A DNA stretch of 57,958 bases from the NCBI GenBank assembly GCA_949295755.1, contig CASFMG010000012.1, forward strand, positions 1 to 57,958, given 5' to 3'. The DNA comes from an uncultured Christensenella sp. Its GTDB lineage: Bacteria > Bacillota > Clostridia > Christensenellales > UBA1242. A program made the translations under genes and the position numbers. Numbering within the stretch: position 1 is the first letter of the stretch; every line of letters starts with the position of its first letter. The notes under the pieces were generated by a model, which ran no database searches, had not been told where the DNA came from, and was given only the letters and a program-made list of their open reading frames with translations. Shown one piece after another: positions 10,051 through 17,919 of the stretch.

Positions 10051-11085
10051 TTATCTTTGGTCGCTAATAGTTGCATTACTGTTATTATTTTGCAAATCAG
10101 CAACAGAATTATAAGGCACACCTGATGTTGTGCCATTTAATAGAGCAATATCAACAGCATTTGTTGGTTCTCCCCACGAATTGCCCGAAAACTGAAATAG
10201 TGCACCATCCACAACCCAGCCACGAGTATTAAATACAACATTGTGTGTAATAAATCCCGTTGAATTTGGGTTTAAATAGCCACTTTGTCGTAATGAATAA
10301 AAAATATTACCATCTATCCAATTATTTTGTGTTCCGCTTTGAGTAACGATTCCCCTATTGACCACCCAAGTATCTGAACTTCCCGACTGAGTTGGTCCAT
10401 AGATTATGTTATTTCTGACAACATTGTTATTCCCACCAATTTGTATAAATTCCACAGGATATGGATTATCGCTTGTAAATGTAAAACCTTGAATTTTATT
10501 ACCACTGCCTGTTATCAAAAAAGGAACAACATTATTTGTTAATAAAATTGTAGCATTTGGCTTAGCATCAATGGTTATATTGTTCTTTGATATAGTGGTA
10601 GTTGTATCCATTGGATAAGTCCCATCATACACGTGGATTGTGCCATTATTTGCTACTAAATTTAAAGCATCTTCAATTGTTGGTAAGGGTTTTGATTGTG
10701 TTCCTGTCCCTCCAATAGTATTACTTCTAACATATAAATCGTATGGATTTACAACATTGTTTCCCGCTGGACCGGTTGCTCCTGTTGGACCGGTTGCCCC
10801 TGTCGGACCGGTTGTCCCTGTTGCTCCTGTTGGACCGGTTGCCCCGTTTAAACCTTGTGGACCAGTTGGACCGGTTGCTCCTGTTGGACCGGTTGCTCCA
10901 TTTAAACCTTGAGGACCAGTTGCCCCTGTCGATCCTGTCGCTCCAGTTGCCCCTGTTGGTCCTGTTGGACCGGTTGCCCCAGAACCTCCTCCGTTTTGAT
11001 GAATATGTTTTATATAATAATTACAACATTTACTTTTTTTATTATAACATTTTTCATTGCATATTTGAGGATAAAAAAATTTCAA
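10051..11085 (-). CDS. Collagen-like (Gly-X-Y) protein with C-terminal parallel beta-helix
   Basis: 344 residues if translation starts at TTG 11085, five bases after a perfect GGAGG; the frame stays open upstream to 11109 but nothing there has a ribosome site. Residues 1-~32 are Cys-rich (five Cys in NEKCYNKKSKCCNYY). Next come 24 uninterrupted Gly-X-Y triplets, mostly GAT/GPT with two GPQGLN units. Then a ~230-residue Asn/Thr/Gly-rich domain with right-handed beta-helix rungs (NNITIDAKPN, GNKIQGFTFTSD, NNVVRNNIIYGP). Known: collagen-like proteins of Bacillota form triple-helical surface or exosporium filaments. The helix as trimeric stalk and the beta-helix as a displayed head are inferred. 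No signal peptide, like exosporium-type proteins. A weak AT-only hairpin lies downstream near 10020-10035. Confidence 0.8.
   Translation of the reverse strand: MKFFYPQICNEKCYNKKSKCCNYYIKHIHQNGGGSGATGPTGPTGATGATGSTGATGPQGLNGATGPTGATGPTGPQGLNGATGPTGATGTTGPTGATGPTGATGPAGNNVVNPYDLYVRSNTIGGTGTQSKPLPTIEDALNLVANNGTIHVYDGTYPMDTTTTISKNNITIDAKPNATILLTNNVVPFLITGSGNKIQGFTFTSDNPYPVEFIQIGGNNNVVRNNIIYGPTQSGSSDTWVVNRGIVTQSGTQNNWIDGNIFYSLRQSGYLNPNSTGFITHNVVFNTRGWVVDGALFQFSGNSWGEPTNAVDIALLNGTTSGVPYNSVADLQNNNSNATISDQR
10764..10984. repeat. GC-rich DNA repeat encoding Gly-X-Y triplets
   Basis: About 220 bp of degenerate 9-bp units (plus strand 'ggaccggttgctcctgtt' and variants). It contains a larger duplication spanning two copies of the GPQGLN-GATGPTGAT block. 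Base composition is far richer in G+C than anything around it, as expected from Gly/Pro/Ala codons. The near-identical units are candidates for slippage and length variation. Confidence 0.85.
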
Positions 11086-11221
11086 AAAAGCCTCCTTTTT
11101 ACATAACAATATATGTAGTTAAATATGCATATGACAATAAAAGGCATTTTCCATAGAAATATTTTTTAAAAAATATTTGTATGAAAAATCGATATATGTT
11201 AACTTAATCGTAGGAGGGAAT

Positions 11222-12100
11222 ATGAAAAAAATATTATTAATAGTATCTTTAGTTTTAGTTTTCAGTGTTTTTGGCTCAATGTTATATGCTTGTGGTAATT
11301 CTGCAAAAATGTATTCATTTGCAAATACAAAAGAATTATATGCGTTTTCTGTTGTGTCTGGAATGGAACTTGCACTAAACAATAATTCAAATAGTCAATT
11401 AAAACAAACACAAGAAGAATTTAACCGAGTTGTTGACTATGTTCATTCGTACTTGCCTACATTTGAAAGTTTTTTAGGAAACACGACTATTATTGCTCCA
11501 CAAGAACAGACTTCTGACAATAATTTATATTCTAAAATGCTAATTTTTTCTTATAAAGATATGCAAAATCAAGAACACAACTACAAACTATATTACAACG
11601 AAAGCGTACCATCACAAAATAATCGTCCCAGCAGAGATGACGATGACTATGAAGTTTCAACAAATTTAATTGGTGAAGTTGTATATAACAATAACTCATA
11701 TGAACTAAACGGGATTAAAGAAGTTGAAAAAGATGAAATTGAAATAAAATTTACAATTACTCTTGGAAATAATAAAAAAGTTGTAATTGAACAAGAAACA
11801 GAAAACGGTGAACAAGAATTTTCATACACAATTTACAACAACAATGTAGAAATATATAATACATCTATTGCAGTTGAAATAGAAAATGGAATGATAAAAT
11901 TTGAAAGTGAATACGAAAAAAATGGGCAAGAACTTGAACTAGAAATTAAGCAAGCAGAAAAAAACAACAATAACAAATTTTATATTGAATATGAATACAA
12001 TAATCAAAAAACAAGAATTGTAGTTGAAAAAATAAACGAAAATAATTCAGTTAAGTATGTATATTCAAACAATGATTACACAGTTACTAAAATGGCATAA
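11222..12100 (+). CDS. Putative lipoprotein, unknown function
   Basis: 292 residues from ATG at 11222, set by TAGGAGGGA six bases upstream; in-frame codons upstream have no ribosome site. A lipoprotein signal is clear: basic MKKILL, hydrophobic core, lipobox LYAC with Cys24. The mature part is hydrophilic and rich in Asn, Glu and Lys. Its second half has regularly alternating beta-strand-like segments (KKVVIEQETENGEQEFSYTI, MIKFESEYEKNGQELELEI). No family recognised. Membrane-tethered extracellular protein by inference. Ends at a bidirectional terminator shared with convergent pflA. Confidence 0.75.
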   Translation: MKKILLIVSLVLVFSVFGSMLYACGNSAKMYSFANTKELYAFSVVSGMELALNNNSNSQLKQTQEEFNRVVDYVHSYLPTFESFLGNTTIIAPQEQTSDNNLYSKMLIFSYKDMQNQEHNYKLYYNESVPSQNNRPSRDDDDYEVSTNLIGEVVYNNNSYELNGIKEVEKDEIEIKFTITLGNNKKVVIEQETENGEQEFSYTIYNNNVEIYNTSIAVEIENGMIKFESEYEKNGQELELEIKQAEKNNNNKFYIEYEYNNQKTRIVVEKINENNSVKYVYSNNDYTVTKMA

Positions 12101-12105
12101 AATAT

Positions 12106-12133
12106 AAAAAATCACGAGGTTTCGTGATTTTTT
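12106..12133. terminator. Bidirectional intrinsic terminator (lipoprotein gene / pflA)
   Basis: Perfect 12-bp stem AAAAAATCACGA / TCGTGATTTTTT with a GGTT loop; A- and T-runs on both sides let it work in both directions. The TAA stop of pflA (12134-12132) overlaps its edge. Confidence 0.9.
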
Positions 12134-12842
12134 ATTCTAAACTTTTTGATAATTCCTTTATTTTTTCTTCACTCATATCCTTAGTCCCGTTTAATCTATA
12201 AGGTATGTTTAACTCTTTATATTTATGAACTCCTAGTGTTTTATATGGTAAAAGTTCAATTTTTTCAACATTTTTTATGTTTTTTGCGTAATTTTTTAAA
12301 TTTATAACATTTTCTATTGTATCATTTATATTAGGAACAATAACCTGCCTTAGCCATACTTTATTGTTATTCTTTTGAACAGCACTTAAAAATTTATTAA
12401 ATTGTTCCATACTTTTGCCAGTTATATTTTTATAATTATATTCATCTGTTGCCTTAATATCCAAAATGACAAGGTCGGTATACTTTAATATTTCTTCGTA
12501 ATCGCCAAACCCCACCCCTGCTGTATCAACAGCAGTGTGAATATTATTTTGTTTACACAATTTTAAACATTCAATCAAAAATTTAGGTTGCAATAATGGT
12601 TCTCCACCAGAAAATGTAACTCCACCATCTTCTCCAAAATAATTTTTAAACCTTAATATTTTTTTTACTAAATTACTAGGTGTAATTTTTATGACTTTTA
12701 AATTTTTATTCCAGGTTTCTGGATTATGACAATATATACATCTTAGTTCACAACCTTGCATAAAAACAACAAACCTTATTCCTGGTCCATCAACAAGTCC
12801 CATTGTTTCTATGCTGTTAATATTTCCATATATTTTTTCCAT
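12132..12842 (-). CDS. pflA: Pyruvate formate-lyase activating enzyme
   Basis: 236 residues, usual length. Radical-SAM enzyme that abstracts H from the active glycine of PflB using S-adenosylmethionine and a [4Fe-4S] cluster, in the cytoplasm under anaerobiosis. The cluster motif CX3CX2C is residues 31-38 (CELRCIYC). Other family signatures are 'SIETMGLVDGPGIRFVVFMQGC', 'DGGVTFSGGEPLLQ' (SAM-binding GGE) and 'DLVILDIKA'. Starts 7 bp after the pflB stop, with AGGTAG just upstream, so it is co-transcribed and probably coupled to pflB. Confidence 0.96.
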   Translation of the reverse strand: MEKIYGNINSIETMGLVDGPGIRFVVFMQGCELRCIYCHNPETWNKNLKVIKITPSNLVKKILRFKNYFGEDGGVTFSGGEPLLQPKFLIECLKLCKQNNIHTAVDTAGVGFGDYEEILKYTDLVILDIKATDEYNYKNITGKSMEQFNKFLSAVQKNNNKVWLRQVIVPNINDTIENVINLKNYAKNIKNVEKIELLPYKTLGVHKYKELNIPYRLNGTKDMSEEKIKELSKSLE

Positions 12843-12848
12843 ATCTAC

Positions 12849-15104
12849 CTATATTTTTTCGTGAAAAGTTCTTGCAATAACTTCTTCTTGGTGTGCCCTA
12901 GAAAGTTTATTAAAATTTACTGCATAACCTGACACTCTAACCGTGAGTGTTGGATACTTATTAGGGTTATTCATTGCATCAATAAGTTTTTCTCTATCCA
13001 AAACATTTACATTAAGATGATGTGCACCCTGCTTAAAATAACCATCAAGTATAGACACTAAATTTTTTATTTTACAATTATCATTGTTACCTAATGCATT
13101 TGGAATGATAGAAAAAGTATTTGAAACTCCATCTTGACAACAAGAACAATACGGGATTTTTGCAACAGAATTAAGTGAAGCAAGTGCACCATTACAATCT
13201 CTTCCGTGCATTGGATTTGCTCCTGGAGCAAATGGTTCTCCTGCTTTCCTGCCATCAGGAGTTGTTCCTGTTTTTTTACCATACATAACATTTGATGTAA
13301 TAGTCAAAACCGAAAGTGTGTGAATTGCTTTTCTGTATAGTTTATGCTTTTTAAGTGCAGAAATAAATTTCTTAACAATTTCCACTGCAATTTTATCAAC
13401 TTTGTCGTTATCATTGCCATACTTTGGATAATCACCTTCAACTTTAAAATCAGTTGCAATACCTTGTTCGTTGCGTATTGGTGTAACTTTTGCATATTTT
13501 ATTGCAGAAAGCGAATCGGTTGCAACACTAAGTCCCGCAACACCAAAAGCCATAAGTCTTTCAACAAAAGTATCGTGAAGTGCCATTTGACCTGCTTCAT
13601 ATGCATATTTATCGTGCATATAATGAATTATATTTAAAGCATCAACATATGTTTTTGCCACTTTGTCCAAAACATCAAAATAAACATTTTTTACTTCATC
13701 ATAATTTAAAACACCATCATTAACTTTTGCAACATTTTCAACAACTAATTTCCCTGATTTTTCATCAACGCCCTGATTTATACTATATAACAATGCTTTT
13801 GCTAAATTGCATCTTGCTCCAAAAAATTGCATTTGTTTTCCAACTTTCATTGCAGAAACACAACAAGCGATTGCATAATCATGCCCATAAATTGGACGCA
13901 TAATGTCGTCATTTTCATATTGTATACTATCAGTTAAAATTGAAATTTTTGCACAATATTTTTTAAAGTTTTCAGGAAGACTATTTGACCAAAGAATTGT
14001 TAAATTTGGCTCTGGACTAGGGTCAAGATTTATCAAGCAATGCAAAAACCTGAAAGAATTTTTTGTAACTAAACTTTTTTTGCCGTCGAGCATACCACCT
14101 ATACTTTCGGTTACCCAAGTTGGATCTCCGCCAAAAACTTCATCATATTCAGGTGTTCTTAAATGTCTTACAAGTCTTAATTTAATTGTAAATTGGTCAA
14201 CTAATTCTTGTGCTTGTTGTTCATTTAACACACCTTTTTTCATATCTCGTTCAATATAAATATCTAAAAAGGTTGAAACTCTGCCTAAACTCATGGCAGC
14301 ACCGTTATTTTCTTTAACCGATGCAAGATATGCAAAATATGTCCACTGAAATGCTTCTTTTGCATTTTCTGCTGGATTTGAAATATCAAAACCATATTTT
14401 TTAGCCATGTCTTTAATATTTTTAAGTGCCCTTATTTGCTCGCTAACTTCTTCTCTTAGTCTTATTTTTTCTTCGCTATCTATATTAAGCATAACATCAC
14501 AAACTAAATCTTTTTGTTTTTCTTCAATAAGTCTATCTATTCCATATAGGGCAACTCTTCTGTAATCTCCAATAATTCTACCCCTTCCATATGCGTCAGG
14601 AAGTCCTGTAATAAGCCCCGCACTTCTTGCTTTTCTAATATCAGGAGTGTATGCATCGAATACGCCATCATTGTGCGTTTTTCTTATCATGTTATCAAAA
14701 ATGGACGACATCTCTGTAGACATTATTTTGTGATAAGCATTAAGAGCGTTTTTCGCCATTCTAATACCACCAAAAGGGTTAACTATTCTTTTTAGTGGTT
14801 TGTCTGTTTGAAGTCCAACTATAACTTCATTATTTTTGCTAATATATCCCGCTGGAAAATTATTGATGCCCGATATATGTTTTAAATCGACGTCCAAAAG
14901 ATGCAATTTTCTTTCTTTCGCAAGCAATTTTTCACAAATAGACCATACTTTTGATGTTTTTTGGGTCCTTTGTGTTAAAAATTTGTCATCACCTTTGTAT
15001 TCTTTAAAATTATTGTCAATAAAATCTGAAACATTTATTTCTTGCTTCCATATTTCACCTTTAAAACCTTTCCAAATTTTTTTACTATTTTCCATTTTGT
15101 CCAT
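12849..15104 (-). CDS. pflB: Formate C-acetyltransferase (pyruvate formate-lyase)
   Basis: 751 residues (E. coli PflB 760). Converts pyruvate plus CoA to acetyl-CoA plus formate with a glycyl radical. Catalytic Cys pair C414-C415 lies in YAIACCVSAMK; the radical glycine is G726 in RVSGYAVNF near the C terminus; substrate-pocket signatures such as 'AGLITGLPDAYGRGRIIGDY' are intact. Start ATG 15104 follows GAGGTGAT; a second in-frame ATG three codons later has no better site. Together with pyruvate kinase elsewhere in the window this indicates mixed-acid, anaerobic fermentation. Leads the pflB-pflA operon, with a likely promoter in 15120-15170 (TTGTTA, 18 bp, TAGACT). Confidence 0.97.
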   Translation of the reverse strand: MDKMENSKKIWKGFKGEIWKQEINVSDFIDNNFKEYKGDDKFLTQRTQKTSKVWSICEKLLAKERKLHLLDVDLKHISGINNFPAGYISKNNEVIVGLQTDKPLKRIVNPFGGIRMAKNALNAYHKIMSTEMSSIFDNMIRKTHNDGVFDAYTPDIRKARSAGLITGLPDAYGRGRIIGDYRRVALYGIDRLIEEKQKDLVCDVMLNIDSEEKIRLREEVSEQIRALKNIKDMAKKYGFDISNPAENAKEAFQWTYFAYLASVKENNGAAMSLGRVSTFLDIYIERDMKKGVLNEQQAQELVDQFTIKLRLVRHLRTPEYDEVFGGDPTWVTESIGGMLDGKKSLVTKNSFRFLHCLINLDPSPEPNLTILWSNSLPENFKKYCAKISILTDSIQYENDDIMRPIYGHDYAIACCVSAMKVGKQMQFFGARCNLAKALLYSINQGVDEKSGKLVVENVAKVNDGVLNYDEVKNVYFDVLDKVAKTYVDALNIIHYMHDKYAYEAGQMALHDTFVERLMAFGVAGLSVATDSLSAIKYAKVTPIRNEQGIATDFKVEGDYPKYGNDNDKVDKIAVEIVKKFISALKKHKLYRKAIHTLSVLTITSNVMYGKKTGTTPDGRKAGEPFAPGANPMHGRDCNGALASLNSVAKIPYCSCCQDGVSNTFSIIPNALGNNDNCKIKNLVSILDGYFKQGAHHLNVNVLDREKLIDAMNNPNKYPTLTVRVSGYAVNFNKLSRAHQEEVIARTFHEKI

Positions 15105-15186
15105 ACCATCACCTCAATATATGAATATTATTTAGTCTATCACAAATAATTTTTTTTTAACAACCATTTGATTGTTTTTTTTAATA

Positions 15187-15215
15187 TTGCAAAATATATA
15201 TGAATGTGTTATCAT
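15187..15215 (+). promoter_or_regulatory. Promoter of the metzincin-like gene
   Basis: TTGCAA (15187-15192), 17-bp spacer, TATCAT (15210-15215). Leaves a ~15-nt leader with AAGGAAGG before the ATG at 15237. Confidence 0.65.
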
Positions 15216-15236
15216 ATCTGCAAGGAAGGAAATAAA

Positions 15237-16064
15237 ATGCCAATAAAAAAATTTTTAACAAAATTAACAATTATAACAACGGTTGTCGGAGCTCCTATTG
15301 CAGGAGGACTTTTAGGAAAATATCTTTCAGATGCAACATTTAATAATCAGCAAAAAGAAATTCAGAACCAAGAAAGATTTGATGGTGTTTCCGACTTAAT
15401 GTTACACAATGATTATAACACGCCAATTACAATGGATGTAGATAAAAATACTCCACTAAATGTTTCTTTGTTCAATTTTACCGATGAAGAAAGAAACGAT
15501 GCAATAAATGCAATTCAAGATTTAGACGAAATTAGTGAAAATATAAATTATAATATTTTACAAAACGACCATTCTAGTGTTTCACAAAATATAACTATTT
15601 CAAAAGTTTCTGAAGATGAATTAAAAGATATGTCTAGTTCTCCAGCACCCTTAGGGTACACAAGTTTTAGTTATGGTGTAAAAGACGCAACAATTATGTT
15701 CCCTGTCAATATTTATATAAATGAAAGCGTTGAAAATATTTACGATACCAATGGCGTAAGTTTATTATCTTATGTTTTAAAACACGAAATGATGCACTCA
15801 CTTGGATTTAAAGATATGTATACAGATGATTATTTAAATAAAACAATAATGTATTATCAAGTCTCTCCTGCTGTTGATATAAATGATTATACAGATTTTG
15901 ATAAGAAAAATATAAAACAAGTTTATGATTACTCAACCACAACACTAAATGAACAATATAAAAATGGAAATATAAAAGTTGAGTACCCTAAATTTTTACA
16001 GTCATTTTACAATAACGAAAAAAAATATAAAAAAAATATACTTGATGACGAATTTTCATTGTAA
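15237..16064 (+). CDS. Membrane-tethered metzincin-like zinc metalloprotease
   Basis: 275 residues from ATG 15237, preceded by AAGGAAGGA; the longer frame from 15204 has no ribosome site. Residues 9-30 are a hydrophobic signal or anchor. The extended metzincin zinc motif HEMMHSLGFKD is present: H183, E184, H187, G190 and D193 (Asp as third ligand, as in snapalysin-type enzymes). A Met-turn candidate follows at M205 (NKTIMYYQ). Then comes a matrixin-like ending 'DFDKKNIKQVYD', matching the 'LTxxDIxxIxxLYG' helix of matrixins. Predicted extracellular peptidase; substrate unknown. Not linked to an immunity or regulatory gene. Ends at a palindromic terminator. Confidence 0.8.
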   Translation: MPIKKFLTKLTIITTVVGAPIAGGLLGKYLSDATFNNQQKEIQNQERFDGVSDLMLHNDYNTPITMDVDKNTPLNVSLFNFTDEERNDAINAIQDLDEISENINYNILQNDHSSVSQNITISKVSEDELKDMSSSPAPLGYTSFSYGVKDATIMFPVNIYINESVENIYDTNGVSLLSYVLKHEMMHSLGFKDMYTDDYLNKTIMYYQVSPAVDINDYTDFDKKNIKQVYDYSTTTLNEQYKNGNIKVEYPKFLQSFYNNEKKYKKNILDDEFSL

Positions 16065-16087
16065 AAAAATGCCGTACGGCATTTTTT
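16064..16087. terminator. Palindromic bidirectional terminator
   Basis: 24-bp perfect palindrome AAAAAATGCCGT/ACGGCATTTTTT between the convergent protease and tetR-type genes; flanking A/T runs make it usable both ways. Confidence 0.9.
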
Positions 16088-16088
16088 G

Positions 16089-16631
16089 TCACATATTTGA
16101 TATTCTCTTATCTAAATCTGCTATAACATTTTTATAAATTTCAAAAATTTCATTTGGCTTTTTATTCCCATCTTTTCTAAGCCATTCACAAAAAATTCTA
16201 TATATACCACCTGCTACAAAAGAGACATAGTAATCAGTATATTCTCTGCTCCATCCTTTTGTGTCTTGGTGCCTATATAATAATATTTCTCTCACTATAT
16301 CAACTATGGCAGAAGAAATATTGACAAGTAATTTATTTTTGTATGCAACTATAAAAAAATCGGAATTGTCAAATATAAATTCAAAACTTGACAAAATAAC
16401 ATTTTTACCCTCGTCCATATTTTTTTGCAATTTTTTTTTATATATAAATATTAAATTATCAAAATAATCACTTAAAATCATGCTTTTATTATTAAAATAT
16501 CTATAAATAGTTCGTCTTGACACTCCTGCTTTGTCGGCAATCATACTCATTGTTATTTTTTCATATGATGTGTTTTTCATCAATAAAAATAAAGATTGCG
16601 TTATGTATCCTCTAACTTCGTCTTTCTCCAT
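16089..16631 (-). CDS. TetR/AcrR-family transcriptional regulator
   Basis: 180 residues from ATG 16631, chosen because AGGGAG lies six bases upstream; the longer frame to 16703 lacks a site. N-terminal TetR helix-turn-helix is clear: 'ITMSMIADKAGVSRRTIYRYFNNKSMIL' at residues ~26-55. The C-terminal ligand domain is divergent and resembles the TetR subgroup often found beside DegV or dihydroxyacetone-kinase genes. Divergent from the degV-type gene with ~200 bp between. The shared region holds palindromes suited to a TetR dimer, so autorepression and control of degV are inferred. Confidence 0.9.
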   Translation of the reverse strand: MEKDEVRGYITQSLFLLMKNTSYEKITMSMIADKAGVSRRTIYRYFNNKSMILSDYFDNLIFIYKKKLQKNMDEGKNVILSSFEFIFDNSDFFIVAYKNKLLVNISSAIVDIVREILLYRHQDTKGWSREYTDYYVSFVAGGIYRIFCEWLRKDGNKKPNEIFEIYKNVIADLDKRISNM

Positions 16632-16654
16632 TATTTTCTCCCTTTTTAGTATGA

Positions 16655-16664
16655 CACATATGTG
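16655..16664. promoter_or_regulatory. Palindrome in the tetR promoter
   Basis: Perfect CACATATGTG between the putative -35 (TTGTTT) and -10 (CATACT) of the minus-strand regulator gene; position fits an autoregulatory operator. Confidence 0.45.
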
Positions 16665-16694
16665 CAAAAAAAACAAACTATTTTCGGTTATAGA

Positions 16695-16727
16695 ATTTGA
16701 CACAAAAATTTTATATTTGATACAAAT
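16695..16727. promoter_or_regulatory. Two phased ATTTGnnnCAAA(T) operator candidates
   Basis: ATTTGACACAAAA (16695-16707) and ATTTGATACAAAT (16715-16727) are 20 bp apart, about two helical turns; the second is a perfect interrupted palindrome. A weaker third copy, TTTTGACAAAAA, begins near 16733. They lie between the two divergent promoters. Confidence 0.5.
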
Positions 16728-16760
16728 TTATTTTTTGACAAAAATATACTCATTTTATAT

Positions 16761-16788
16761 TTGCTAAATTTATATAATAATGTATAAT
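16761..16788 (+). promoter_or_regulatory. Promoter of the degV-family gene
   Basis: TTGCTA (16761-16766), 16-bp spacer, TATAAT (16783-16788); leader about 34 nt with AAGGAG before the ATG. Confidence 0.6.
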
Positions 16789-16828
16789 TGCTATAAGTAC
16801 ATACATAGTTGTATTTAAGGAGATTATA

Positions 16829-17662
16829 ATGATAAGATTGATAGTTGACTCAACATTTGGAGTTTCAAAAAAATATGCAAATGAAAATAAAATTGAAGTT
16901 GTCAATTTAAAAATGATATTAGATGGACAAATATACGAAGAAGGATTTGAAGATACATGGGACGAATTTTATGAAAAAATGAAAAAGTCAAAAAGTTTTC
17001 CAACAACATCTCAACCTTCTCCTCAAGATTTTATGGACGCAATAGATAAAATATATAAAGAAGATGAAAATGCCGAAATTTTAATTTTAACAATAGCAAA
17101 TTCTTTAAGTGGAACAATAAATTCTGCAACAATAGCAGCAAACAGTTATCCAAATAAAAGAATAGTTGCACACGACACACAAAATGCTACAACTTGTTGT
17201 CGACTTTTAACGGAAGAAGTTGTTGAACACATAAAAAACGGAATTAGTTTTGACGAACTTTTAGAAAAATTGCCAACAATAGAGAATGCACTTAAAATTC
17301 AATTTGTTCCAGATAATATGGATGCACTCAAACGCGGAGGCAGAATCGGAACATTAAGTGCAGCACTTGCAAGCATTTTAAAAATAAAACCACTTTTTAA
17401 ATTTGCAAATGGAAAAATAACAATAACCAAAAAAGTTTTAGGATTGTCAAAAGCGATTACCGACGCAATTTATGAATTGCCAAAAAAAATAAAGAAACTT
17501 TGTATATGTTATATTTATGATAGGATAAATGTTCCAATGATTGCCGAAAAACTAAAAATAATGTTGGGATTAACAAACGTTGAAGAAGTAAAATTGGAAC
17601 CAGTTTTTGGTGTCCATGTTGGAATAGGTGCAGTAGGACTCGCATCATTAGAAGAATATTAA
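16829..17662 (+). CDS. DegV-family fatty-acid-binding protein (FakB-like)
   Basis: 277 residues, full length. DegV signatures in order: 'IVDSTFGV' at the N terminus, 'FPTTSQPSPQDF' (Thr/Ser of the fatty-acid carboxylate site), 'TIANSLSGTINSA', 'VAHDTQNAT', 'ALKRGGRIGT', and 'GVHVGIGAVGLA' at the C terminus. Known: DegV/FakB proteins bind a fatty acid and present it to the kinase FakA for acyl-phosphate formation. No fakA is in the window. Divergent from the TetR regulator, which probably controls it. SD AAGGAG, ATG at 16829. Ends at a strong terminator. Confidence 0.93.
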   Translation: MIRLIVDSTFGVSKKYANENKIEVVNLKMILDGQIYEEGFEDTWDEFYEKMKKSKSFPTTSQPSPQDFMDAIDKIYKEDENAEILILTIANSLSGTINSATIAANSYPNKRIVAHDTQNATTCCRLLTEEVVEHIKNGISFDELLEKLPTIENALKIQFVPDNMDALKRGGRIGTLSAALASILKIKPLFKFANGKITITKKVLGLSKAITDAIYELPKKIKKLCICYIYDRINVPMIAEKLKIMLGLTNVEEVKLEPVFGVHVGIGAVGLASLEEY

Positions 17663-17663
17663 A

Positions 17664-17690
17664 AAAAGAGGTTAGAAATAGCCTCTTTTG
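17664..17690 (+). terminator. Intrinsic terminator after the degV-family gene
   Basis: 11-bp stem AAAAGAGGTTA / TAGCCTCTTTT (one G-T pair) with a GAAA tetraloop, at 17664-17689. Confidence 0.85.
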
Positions 17691-17716
17691 TTTATAATAA
17701 ATTTATAAAAAAACAC

Positions 17717-17745
17717 TTGATTTTAATTAAAAAATCGTATATATT
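17717..17745 (+). promoter_or_regulatory. tRNA-Ser(UGA) promoter
   Basis: TTGATT (17717-17722), 17-bp spacer, TATATT (17740-17745), 15 bp before the mature tRNA 5' end. Confidence 0.7.
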
Positions 17746-17760
17746 AGAAGAGTTAGTTAT

Positions 17761-17848
17761 GGAAAGTTGGCTGAGTGGTCGAAAGCGGCGGTCTTGAAAA
17801 CCGTTGACCTGAAAGGGTCCTGGGGTTCGAATCCCTAACTTTCCGCCA
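17761..17848 (+). tRNA. tRNA-Ser (anticodon UGA)
   Basis: 88 nt including an encoded CCA. Acceptor pairs GGAAAGT/ACTTTCC with discriminator G; anticodon loop TCTTGAAAA with anticodon TGA; long variable arm (GACCTGAAAGGGTC) typical of tRNA-Ser; T-arm GGGGTTCGAATCCC. It marks the left border of an accessory island. Confidence 0.96.
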
Positions 17849-17857
17849 TGAACTTGT

Positions 17858-17890
17858 CCATCCGTACCAATATGGTATGGGTGGTTTTTT
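17858..17890 (+). terminator. Intrinsic terminator of tRNA-Ser
   Basis: 12-bp stem CCATCCGTACCA / TGGTATGGGTGG (two G-T wobbles) with ATA loop, followed by TTTTTT. Confidence 0.88.
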
Positions 17891-17919
17891 ATATAAAAAA
17901 GTGGTATAAAACCACTTTA

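Noticed and set aside
10640..11156. Pro/Val- and Leu/Arg-repeat frames on the plus strand over the collagen-like gene
   Set aside because: They are translations of the complementary strand of the Gly-X-Y repeat, with no ribosome site.
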